Source of the DNA: Verrucomicrobiota bacterium
GTDB taxonomy: Bacteria > Verrucomicrobiota > Verrucomicrobiia > Chthoniobacterales > JAFAMB01
Assembly: GCA_019241095.1 (NCBI GenBank)
Contig: JAFAXJ010000606.1
Span: 1-18,216, forward strand
Direction of reading: 5' to 3'
Length of the DNA stretch: 18,216 nt
Program-made: the position numbers and the translations under genes
The notes under the pieces: model-generated
Database searches by the model: none
Told to the model about the DNA's origin: nothing
The model's input: the letters and a program-made list of their open reading frames with translations, nothing else
Part shown: one piece after another, positions 7,992 through 14,883 of the stretch
Position numbering within the stretch: the stretch's first letter is position 1
How the letters are laid out: every line of letters begins with the position of its first letter

Positions 7992-9599
7992 CTACTTGGG
8001 TCGCATCCCATACCAGCCGCCAAAAGCGGGTAATCGGATTTTACCTTCATCCACGGGAGCGCAAAAGTCATGAACTTCGATAGGCCTCCAATCGCCCTTC
8101 AGATCATGCGATGCGTCATGGTTAGATAGATTGAAGATGCAAAGAATATCTTCGCCTTCCCATGATCGTTCAAACGCAAGGACTGGATTGTTCGAATCAA
8201 CGATTCTCAGATTTCCCAGTACCAATGCCGGATGCTGTTTGCGCCAGTTTACAAAATTGCGAAAGCTTTGCAAAACTGAGTCAGGATCTTTTTCCTGCTC
8301 GTTTACAGCGAGCCTTAGATGTTCTTTCGAAATCGGCAGCCAGGGCTTAGTTTGGCTGAAACCGGCATTTGGCAATTCGGAAGACCATGGCATGGGTGAG
8401 CGACATCCATCCCGGCCTTTAAATTCCGGCCAAAATTCAATACCCCACGGATCACGCAAATCATCAAAGTTAATCTCAGCTTCGGTTAATCCAAGCTCCT
8501 CACCTTGATAAATGCACGCCCCCCCGCGCAGTGAAAGAAGTACAGCTAACAGAACCTTTGCCAAAGCTTGGACATTACCCTGCAGATCTGCTGAACTTCC
8601 ATACCTGCTGACCACGCGAATATTATCATGATTACTCATTGCCCAAGTAGTCCACCCAGATCCTAGAACTGATTCCGTGCGCTCGATGATTCGCCTGAGA
8701 AAAGAAGAACTGAAATCAGGCTCCATTAAAGCAAAGTTATAACAACTATGCAGATGCTTGCCGGTTTGGGTATACTTGGCACTAACAGCAATCAGATCCA
8801 CATCGGCAATCTCGCCTAGCAAATAGCTATCTTTGTATTGATTGGTCAGAGATCGAAGCTCCGCTAATACTTCCAGAGTGCGTGGCTGGTCCCTCGAGTA
8901 GATCCATTCTTGCCATTGTATCGGCTGAACATAGCGTTCATCAACTACCCGAGATGGATTATCCCGCAGTTCAGGGTCATGGGCTAAAGTAGTGATTGCA
9001 TCCAGACGAAGGCCGTCAACGCCTGCATCCAACCAATAACGCACCTCCTTAAACATTGCGTCAACAACTTCAGAGTTATGCCAGTCCAGGTTTGGTTGGC
9101 TCTTGAGATAATGATGAAGATAATATTGTCGGCGGCGCGACTCCCATTGCCATGCAGGACCGCCAAACGTGCCATGCCAATTGTTTGGTGGTGTGCCGTC
9201 AGGTTTGGGATCCGCCCACACATACCAATCAGCTTTATCGTTGGTACGGCTTTGACGACTCTCCTTGAACCAGACGTGCTGATCGGAGGTATGAGCCATC
9301 ACCATATCGATTATGACTTTCAACCCTCTTTCATGCGCCGACGAAATAACTGTCTCAAAGTCAGCGTTCGACCCGAAGATCGGATCGACCGTCCGATAAT
9401 CAGCAACATCGTACCCATAGTCTTGCATCGGTGATTTGAAGAATGGCGAGATCCAGATCGCGTCGACACCGAGAGACTTGATATAATCCATCTTGCGATG
9501 AATGCCTGGCATATCTCCGATGCCATCGCCCGTCGTGTCCAGAAAACTTCTTGGATAAATTTGATAGATGATTGCTCCGCGCCACCAATCCGACTTCAT
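7992..9599 (-). CDS. GH13 alpha-glucosidase (oligo-glucosidase subgroup)
   Basis: Cytoplasmic exo-acting enzyme that frees glucose from the non-reducing end of maltooligosaccharides or isomaltooligosaccharides. The 535-residue product has no signal peptide and opens with WWRGAIIYQIYPRSF, a hallmark of this GH13 subgroup. Nucleophile Asp200 is in VDGLRLDA, acid/base Glu263 in LLGEIAD, and Asp325 in MSNHD; region V is QPNLDWHN (168-175). Ala201 after the nucleophile is the residue seen in alpha-1,4-specific relatives, where oligo-1,6-glucosidases carry Val, so maltose-type substrates are favoured (inference). In region I (DMVMAHTSDQH) the usual Asn or Ser before His103 is Ala102. Start is ATG at 9599 with a weak upstream ribosome site. 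It is the first gene of the run Nudix-GH42, and the 9600-9996 gap should hold its promoter. Confidence 0.92.
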   Translation of the reverse strand: MKSDWWRGAIIYQIYPRSFLDTTGDGIGDMPGIHRKMDYIKSLGVDAIWISPFFKSPMQDYGYDVADYRTVDPIFGSNADFETVISSAHERGLKVIIDMVMAHTSDQHVWFKESRQSRTNDKADWYVWADPKPDGTPPNNWHGTFGGPAWQWESRRRQYYLHHYLKSQPNLDWHNSEVVDAMFKEVRYWLDAGVDGLRLDAITTLAHDPELRDNPSRVVDERYVQPIQWQEWIYSRDQPRTLEVLAELRSLTNQYKDSYLLGEIADVDLIAVSAKYTQTGKHLHSCYNFALMEPDFSSSFLRRIIERTESVLGSGWTTWAMSNHDNIRVVSRYGSSADLQGNVQALAKVLLAVLLSLRGGACIYQGEELGLTEAEINFDDLRDPWGIEFWPEFKGRDGCRSPMPWSSELPNAGFSQTKPWLPISKEHLRLAVNEQEKDPDSVLQSFRNFVNWRKQHPALVLGNLRIVDSNNPVLAFERSWEGEDILCIFNLSNHDASHDLKGDWRPIEVHDFCAPVDEGKIRLPAFGGWYGMRPK

Positions 9600-10047
9600 A
9601 GAAAATTTTGCTCGTTAAATCTTCGGCCATTCAGGTCTGATGACGCATGATATTGCCAGCTTTATCTTCTTTAACCTCTAAGGAACCAACACCGCCCCTT
9701 CCTCGCCACCTCGTCCTCGTGCTCAAAGCTCTCAAATCCTGAAGCAACATCACAAACGTCCAAAACTGTCCCCAGTGGGTAACCTCCCGTTATCATAGCC
9801 AATCGTCCCGCAAACAAGGACGAAAAAGAAGTTAATACCAGCTTGGCGCAATTCCTGATTTCCCGGGCTGTCTTCCCCGAATATCGCCCCGACCAAAACC
9901 TGAACAGTTAACTCAAGAGTAAAAACTTTTTGGGAATGCGACTGGATTCTAACCATCAGTCTCATATAACAGTCGCTGTCCTCTCAAAATTAGACCTTGA
10001 TCAATCGTTATTCGCTAGATGCTGATGAAACCTTTGGAGCCGAGTGC
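9600..10047. other. Long gap between divergent GH13 and truncated acyl-CoA dehydrogenase genes
   Basis: About 450 bp with no convincing gene. It must carry the start signals of the minus-strand glycosidase operon. A 71-codon minus-strand frame (9750-9965) contains a stretch, LELTVQVLVGAIFGED, faintly like the helix D region of cytochrome P450s; the rest does not match, so I do not call it. The gap next to a truncated gene suggests degraded coding DNA. Confidence 0.4.
10036..10039 (+). promoter_or_regulatory. Shine-Dalgarno site deciding the dehydrogenase start
   Basis: GGAG lies 8 bases before ATG at 10048. This favours 10048 over the upstream in-frame TTG at 9997, whose extra residues do not resemble the family. 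Confidence 0.55.
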
Positions 10048-10635
10048 ATGATGAACCATGAAATAGCGCTTTCTAAAGCAAAGGATATAGCCGATCGCGT
10101 GCTGGCGCCTGCAGCCAAGCAGAACGACGAAGAAGGTCGATTCTCGACCGAAGCCGTGGATACGCTCGGCCAAGCCGGGTTGCTTGGATTAACCCTCCCG
10201 GCCGAGTTTGGTGGAACTGGTTTAGGACCACGAGCGTTCGCGGCCGTCACGTCAACGATTGCAGAGGCGGACGCATCGGTTGCAATGGTTTATGTAATGC
10301 ACATTTGTGCCACCGCCGCCATCGCTTCGGCCCGGCCAGAAGCCGCAATTTCAAAGGTTCTGAGTGATATTGCGTCCGGCAGACATCTTTCCACCCTCGC
10401 CTTTAGTGAGTCTGGCTCGCGTAGTCATTTCTGGGCGCCGATGTCGCAGGCGCGCCGGACCGGCGCGAGTATCAATCTTACTGCAAAGAAATCCTGGGTG
10501 ACGAGCGCCGGTTGCGCGCAAAGTTACGTGGCATCATCTCTTGCGCCCGACGGGGACGGTCCGACTACGACTACCCTCTATTTAGTTCCGGCAGGCGCGC
10601 CCGGTCTTTCAGTAGCACTCGCGTTAACGATCTGA
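10048..10635 (+). pseudogene. Acyl-CoA dehydrogenase, C-terminal half missing
   Basis: N-terminal part of an FAD-dependent acyl-CoA dehydrogenase, 195 residues where the family has about 380-400. The alpha-helical N-terminal domain (LGQAGLLGLTLPAEFGGTGLG, split as usual; then EADASVAMVYVMH) and most of the middle beta domain (LSTLAFSESGSRSHFW, KKSWVTSAG) are well conserved. The frame runs through TLYLVPAGAPGLSV and then ends in six unrelated codons and TGA. The whole C-terminal four-helix domain, which carries the catalytic base and much of the FAD and tetramer contacts, is absent, and no remnant follows in any frame because the tusA-like gene occupies that DNA on the other strand. It is therefore almost certainly inactive. 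Start ATG 10048 (or 10051) has a good GGAG site. A deletion or rearrangement joined this fragment to the tusA-like gene. Confidence 0.82.
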
Positions 10636-10890
10636 TTGATCATTCGCCGGCGCTTCCCCGCATCGAATCAGCCACCGAACCTTACCAGCCTCGATAGTCG
10701 TATCGACCAGAGTGTTGCGTGTAAAACGGCACCAAATTTCGAGCTCAGCGCCAAGCTCGTAGCGGCCGCCGGCAAGCGCCAGGAGATCGCCGCGACGACA
10801 TTGACGCAAAGCGCCAATCAACTCAGGCAACAGACCTGTGGCGAATGACTTGCCGCCGGCATCAAGCTCAATCTTTGCTTTGCTTAACAT
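10624..10890 (-). CDS. Small TusA/SirA-like sulfurtransferase-fold protein
   Basis: An 88-residue protein with the order of a TusA-fold domain: an opening strand (KIELDAGGKS), helix LLPELIGALRQCRRGD, a strand LLALAG, a helix region with GAELEIWCRFTRN, and the closing strands TLVDTTIEAG and VRWLIRCG. The C-terminal part with WCR.T and the final RWLIR matches TusA-family proteins well. The catalytic Cys-Pro-x-Pro motif of true TusA is missing (GLLPEL at that place), so sulfur transfer by the usual mechanism is doubtful. Start ATG 10890 has AGGG 9 bases upstream. The stop overlaps the tail of the truncated acyl-CoA dehydrogenase by 12 bases on the opposite strand. It follows the doxX pseudogene by 110 bp. 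The gene is small and in a decayed region, but its conserved pattern argues that it is real. Confidence 0.62.
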   Translation of the reverse strand: MLSKAKIELDAGGKSFATGLLPELIGALRQCRRGDLLALAGGRYELGAELEIWCRFTRNTLVDTTIEAGKVRWLIRCGEAPANDQSDR

Positions 10891-11000
10891 GCGTTACAGC
10901 CCTGAGCTCTCCAAAGTCAGCCAATTCTCATCTTAATTAATGCCACTCGGAGTGAAATCAAACTGCTGGCTCTGCGCCATTCTTCATTAAACCGATGTAA

Positions 11001-11617
11001 TTACGACAAGAGGCCGACCAGGGGTTCGGGAAAGCCGCGTTGAGCAGATTCCTGCTTCCGGCGTAGAAAGATTGCGTCTAAGCCCATGCTACGTCCAGGT
11101 CGTTGAACAAGCAGCGTAATCTGAATCATAATAAGGAAAAACTAGGTCCAAGGCCACTCCGCCGGGGAACGATAGAGGCCCAACCACAGGTTAATTGCCA
11201 TCAGTGCTCCGACCAAAGCGCCCAGCCGGCTGAATAGTCCAAGAATCAGGGCTACGGCAATCAGCACCTCGGCCATATAGACCTGCGGGGCGAAGAAGTA
11301 GAAGTGCGGAATCACTTCATCCTGCACGAAATGCCGCTGCACCTCGGCACTGGACCACTTCACCATTTCCTGCATCCAGTAAAGCAGGCCACCGTAAGAA
11401 GGGGTTGTTTCCAAAGGGATTGCTGCCACCACAATGCGCCAATCAATACTCGGGCTAGCCAATTCCAAAGGTGCAGAATCGGCCGTTGACGTGCGTCTCG
11501 GCCAAAGATTGATCGCCGCAATCACAACACTCGCAATGAGCAGAAGCCAGAAAAGATACGTAGTCCAGCCACTCTGAATAAGAATTTCAGAATATCGTAA
11601 ACCGGATTAGTTCTCAT
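11001..11617 (-). pseudogene. DoxX-family membrane protein, frameshifted and interrupted by an amber stop
   Basis: The gene can be followed over about 205 codons in three pieces. It starts at ATG 11617 with the good ribosome site AGGAAGTGAG, and reads MRTNPVYDILKFLFRVAG. Near 11567-11570 the frame must shift by one base to continue as WTTYLFWLLLIASVVIAA, and on through HFYFFAPQVYMAEVLIAV and GLFSRLGALVGALMAINL to SPAEWPWT. There a TAG (11142-11144) stands where relatives have a Tyr codon, and the same frame then continues for 47 codons as FFLIMIQITLLVQRPGRSMG and LDAIFLRRK to TAA at 11001, which matches the normal DoxX C terminus. The longest uninterrupted piece is 11142-11525. Two independent lesions mean an inactive gene unless there are sequencing errors. 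DoxX proteins are four-helix membrane proteins of the DoxD/quinone-related superfamily. It lies 108 bp after comM on the same strand. Confidence 0.85.
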
Positions 11618-11620
11618 ATT

Positions 11621-11630
11621 CTCACTTCCT
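11621..11630 (-). promoter_or_regulatory. Ribosome binding site of the doxX pseudogene
   Basis: AGGAAGTGAG on the minus strand ends 3 bases before ATG 11617 (AGGA about 9 bases away). It shows that the original gene began here, in a different frame from the longest surviving piece. Confidence 0.55.
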
Positions 11631-11724
11631 ATTGTTCTATACGTGAGCCGAACGCCTTTGTAGCTACAAACCGGGCTATATCACAGTGATGGTGAGATGC
11701 GAGGCCCGACTTCCTATTCCCGAG

Positions 11725-13254
11725 TTACCAGAAGCTTCGATCCAGCGTCCGATATTGAACAGCTTCGGAAATATGGTCTGCCCTGATACCTGGCGACCCG
11801 CTCAAATCAGCAATAGTTCGAGCTACCTTTAAAATGCGATCGTACGCGCGTGCACTGAGGTTCCACGCGCTCACCGCTTGTTTCAATAAATCCAAGCTCT
11901 CCTGATCCAACGCACAATGTTTACGAATCACTCTGGGGACCATGCGAGCGTTACAGGTAAAATTCTCTTGCCCCGCAAAACGCTTCATCTGAGTCAGCCG
12001 AGCTCTTTTGACGCGTTCACGAATCGATTCTGAAGACTCTTCTGCTGAAGTTTCGGTGAGATCCTTGAGCTCGATTCCGGGCACCTCGACGTGAATATCA
12101 ATCCGATCGAGAAGAGGGCCGGAAAGCCGGGTTCGATATTTCTGAACCTGCGAAGGAGTGCATCTGCATTCACGCTTTACGTCGCCATAATGACCGCAAG
12201 GACATGGATTCATTGCTGCAACAAGCATAAACTCGGCAGGAAACGTGAAAGAGCCTGCCGCTCGAGCGATAGTGACTCTGCCATCCTCCAGCGGTTGTCG
12301 CATCACCTCAAGAGTTGAACGGTGAAATTCCGGTAGTTCATCAAGAAAGAGCACGCCGTTATGCGCTAGACTCACCTCTCCAGGGGTCGGGTGGCCTGAG
12401 CCTCCAAGCAATCCGGCGTCAGAAATAGTATGATGCGGACTTCGAAACGGACGTGTCGTTACGAAACGCCGCTCACAATTCAGCTGCCCGCAAATGCTAT
12501 GGACCTTAGTGGTCTCGATTGCTTCTCGAAGACTTAAAGCCGGCAGAATCGAGGGAAGCCGTTTCGCGATCATCGACTTGCCTGAGCCAGGCGGACCAAT
12601 CATCAATAGGTTATGGCCGCCCGCTGCCGCAACCTCGACTGCGCGTTTCACATGCTGTTGGCCTTTCACTTCAGCAAAATCGGCGTCAAAGTTGTTCGCT
12701 TCGCACCAGTTGAGGTGCGACTGGACCATTTCCAATTGCACCTCACCTCGAAGAAATTGCACTATCTCAGAAAGCGAACGCGCGCCAATTACACTGATTC
12801 CTTCAACCACTGCAGCTTCCTGTGCGTTCAGGACTGGAACGATAATCAACTTGCGCCCGCGGCGGCGCGCCTCCAAGGCAATTGGCAGCGACCCTTTTAT
12901 CGAACGCACTTCTCCGGAAAGCGCGAGTTCTCCTACAACACAAATATGACTCAGATCAGGCAACCTGTTTTCCGTAAGGACCTTTAACATTCCGAGCGCA
13001 ATCGGGAGATCAAAACTTGGTCCTTCCTTGCGAAGATCTGCCGGAGCAAGATTCACAGTGATTTGCCCCTTGGGCCAATGAAGTGCACTGTTCGTAATCG
13101 CCGTGAGCACACGATGCTTGCTTTCTTTGACAGCAACATCCGGCAACCCGACTACGGCAACCTTGCCTTCCTCACCCCAGCCGGCATGCACCTCGATCTC
13201 GACTTCATGAGCATTGACGCCAACCAGTGCGGCGGAGTAGACCTTTGAGGGCAT
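11725..13254 (-). CDS. comM: YifB/ComM-family AAA+ ATPase (Mg-chelatase-like)
   Basis: Hexameric helicase-like AAA+ ATPase; ComM promotes branch migration during integration of DNA taken up by natural transformation. The 509-residue product has the normal length. The N-terminal ChlI-like domain ([18 protein letters not shown], then [14 protein letters not shown] and [15 protein letters not shown]) precedes the ATPase domain with Walker A GPPGSGKS (220-227) and Walker B VLFLDEL (301-307). The cysteine cluster CPCG (351-354) and CRC (363-365) and the sensor region [16 protein letters not shown] are intact, and the C-terminal lid includes [20 protein letters not shown]. Start ATG 13254 fits the family N terminus although no ribosome site precedes it. 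It is divergent from the DUF4410 gene by only 5 bp. No other competence gene is in the window. ComM homologues are also found in species not known to be transformable, so competence cannot be concluded. Confidence 0.93.
   Translation of the reverse strand: MPSKVYSAALVGVNAHEVEIEVHAGWGEEGKVAVVGLPDVAVKESKHRVLTAITNSALHWPKGQITVNLAPADLRKEGPSFDLPIALGMLKVLTENRLPDLSHICVVGELALSGEVRSIKGSLPIALEARRRGRKLIIVPVLNAQEAAVVEGISVIGARSLSEIVQFLRGEVQLEMVQSHLNWCEANNFDADFAEVKGQQHVKRAVEVAAAGGHNLLMIGPPGSGKSMIAKRLPSILPALSLREAIETTKVHSICGQLNCERRFVTTRPFRSPHHTISDAGLLGGSGHPTPGEVSLAHNGVLFLDELPEFHRSTLEVMRQPLEDGRVTIARAAGSFTFPAEFMLVAAMNPCPCGHYGDVKRECRCTPSQVQKYRTRLSGPLLDRIDIHVEVPGIELKDLTETSAEESSESIRERVKRARLTQMKRFAGQENFTCNARMVPRVIRKHCALDQESLDLLKQAVSAWNLSARAYDRILKVARTIADLSGSPGIRADHISEAVQYRTLDRSFW
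13247..13251 (+). promoter_or_regulatory. Shine-Dalgarno site of the DUF4410 gene
   Basis: GAGGG lies 8 bases before ATG at 13260. It sits over the first codons of comM on the opposite strand and favours this start over the in-frame GTG at 13227. Confidence 0.55.
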
Positions 13255-13259
13255 CAGTT

Positions 13260-14003
13260 ATGATGTATCGACATCGGAATATGACAACATCTTTTTATTG
13301 TGTTCCGCAGATAATTAACGTTCGTCGTGCGCGAGCTTTTCTCATCGTAGCTCTTACGGTCATCGGCCCCGTAATAAGCTTTGGCCAACTTGGCCGAGCC
13401 AAGATAACCCAGGAGTCTCAGTTCGGCAGCAGCTTGCCGAAACCGGCAGTAATTTACGTTACCGATTTCTCGTTTGACCCGAGTCAGCTGCAATCTTCAA
13501 ATCCCTTGCAAAGCGGTCCCCTGAGACAACGTTTGAACAGTTTGCGTGGTGTGGACACAAGCCCCGAAGGCCGGGCTAAGTCGATAGTTAATCTCATGGC
13601 GGATTCAATCGTCCGCGATTTGCAGGCAAAGCAACTCAACGCAGAACGCGCATCGATAAGAGTTTCACCGCAAACGGGCTGGATCGTCAAAGGCAGGTAT
13701 AAGACGCTCGAACAGGGCAGTAGGGTGGCAAGTTCCGAGGTTGGGTTCGGCGCCGGCTCGCCACTGGTTCAAGTGGAGGTAACTCTGGATCAGGTCCATA
13801 ACGGCAGACAAAGACCCATTCTTTTGTTTGGAATGAATAAGGAAAACTCCAAGGCGCCCGGCGGAGTTGCGATGTCTGCTGCGACCCACAACCCCTATGC
13901 TATGGCGATTAAGTTTGTGCGTTCAAGAAACGATCTTGAGAGAAGCATTCAGCAGACGGCAAAGTTGATTGCTGATCAGATTGCCAGAAAAGCTGGTGTT
14001 TGA
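13260..14003 (+). CDS. DUF4410-type exported protein of unknown function
   Basis: A 247-residue protein with an N-terminal export signal: basic residues (VRRARAF) then hydrophobic LIVALTVIGPVIS and a likely cleavage after FGQ (about residue 43). The mature part has the pattern of DUF4410 proteins: an opening strand PAVIYVTDFSFDP, a helix with MADSIVRDLQAKQL, TGWIVKGRYKTLEQGSR, and the glycine-rich EVGFGAGSPLVQVEVTL, ending in an amphipathic helix (QQTAKLIADQIARKAGV). Function of the family is not known; it is probably periplasmic or attached to the outer envelope, though no lipobox Cys is evident at the cleavage site. Start ATG 13260 (or 13263) has a GAGGG site; ATG 13281 is an alternative. 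It is 62 bp upstream of rpiA on the same strand and may share its transcript. Its promoter must lie within the 5' part of comM. Confidence 0.75.
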   Translation: MMYRHRNMTTSFYCVPQIINVRRARAFLIVALTVIGPVISFGQLGRAKITQESQFGSSLPKPAVIYVTDFSFDPSQLQSSNPLQSGPLRQRLNSLRGVDTSPEGRAKSIVNLMADSIVRDLQAKQLNAERASIRVSPQTGWIVKGRYKTLEQGSRVASSEVGFGAGSPLVQVEVTLDQVHNGRQRPILLFGMNKENSKAPGGVAMSAATHNPYAMAIKFVRSRNDLERSIQQTAKLIADQIARKAGV

Positions 14004-14065
14004 ACACAGTTCATCGGCCGCGGACGTCTTGCCCATTGTGGCATTCGCGCTGATGATAGAGAGGT

Positions 14066-14788
14066 ATGAAATCGTTGTCAGCACAGGACGAGGCGAAACG
14101 TGCAGCCGCAGAGAAGGCAATCGAAGCCTTTCTGAAAGATGGAATGATTGTCGGACTCGGGTCGGGCACAACATCGCGGTGGTTTGTCCGCATTCTTGGC
14201 GACAAAGTGAAAGAGGGACTGAAAGTGGTTGGAGTTCCAAGCTCCAAGTCAACCAAGGAACTTGCGCAAGAGGTGGGTGTAGCTCTCGCCGAGTTGAACG
14301 ATGTTCAAGAACTTGATCTGACAATTGATGGGGCTGACGAAATCGACCCCGAAGGAAGAATGATCAAAGGCGGCGGCGCTAATCTGCTATGGGAAAAGAT
14401 CGTTGCGACTGCGTCTAGAACAATGGTAGCGATTGTGGACGAGTCTAAGGCAGTCAAACAGTTGGGCAAGTTTCCCCTTCCAGTCGAAATCGTGCAGTTC
14501 GGTTGGCGAAGTACAGAGCGACATATGTCGCAGCTATTCAAAAGTGAAGGGTATGGTGATACAGAAATGACAGTTCGCGGTGGTCTGGAAAGACCGTTGA
14601 TCACTGACAGCGGCAATTTCATTCTGGATTGTCATCTTCAGGCGATCGCAAACCCAGACAGCCTTGTTGTACAATTAAACCGCATTGCTGGCGTTGTCGA
14701 AAATGGACTCTTTATCGGTATTGCCAAATCAGCAGTTGTCGGGCGTACCGACTCCCCAGCCGAGGTCATCCATTTTCCTGTGAAGTAA
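14066..14788 (+). CDS. rpiA: Ribose-5-phosphate isomerase A
   Basis: Interconverts ribose 5-phosphate and ribulose 5-phosphate in the non-oxidative pentose phosphate pathway, in the cytoplasm. The 240-residue product has all family motifs: GLGSGTTS (30-37) for phosphate binding, VPSSKST (58-64), DLTIDGADEIDP (84-95) with the catalytic Asp pair, KGGGANLLWEKIV (101-113) with the general-base Glu110, and DESKAVKQLG (125-134). Length is slightly above the usual 220-235. ATG 14066 is preceded by AGAGAGG with only one base of spacing; TTG at 14075 would have better spacing and also begins near the normal family N terminus. It follows the DUF4410 gene. It converges on the membrane protein at 14884, and the 95 bp between them show no clear terminator, only a 7-bp inverted pair (ACGAGCT/AGCTCGT) about 50 bases apart. 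Confidence 0.95.
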   Translation: MKSLSAQDEAKRAAAEKAIEAFLKDGMIVGLGSGTTSRWFVRILGDKVKEGLKVVGVPSSKSTKELAQEVGVALAELNDVQELDLTIDGADEIDPEGRMIKGGGANLLWEKIVATASRTMVAIVDESKAVKQLGKFPLPVEIVQFGWRSTERHMSQLFKSEGYGDTEMTVRGGLERPLITDSGNFILDCHLQAIANPDSLVVQLNRIAGVVENGLFIGIAKSAVVGRTDSPAEVIHFPVK

Positions 14789-14883
14789 CACGAGCTTCTG
14801 GGGCATCAGGCAGGGTTCACACCTCGGAGCGACCCGCTTTGAGAGACAGCTCGTCAAAAATCTGAGAACCTGCTCTGGCGACC

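Noticed and set aside
9750..9965. 71-codon minus-strand frame with a faint cytochrome P450-like stretch (LELTVQVLVGAIFGED)
   Set aside because: Only about 16 residues look similar, the rest does not fit the fold, and no P450 haem-cysteine region is found nearby; too weak to call even as a pseudogene.
10636..10848. 70-codon plus-strand frame after the truncated dehydrogenase
   Set aside because: It is the antisense of the tusA-like gene and does not continue the dehydrogenase.
14790..14854. Inverted pair ACGAGCT/AGCTCGT between rpiA and the membrane protein, considered as a bidirectional terminator
   Set aside because: The loop would be about 50 bases and there is no T-run.
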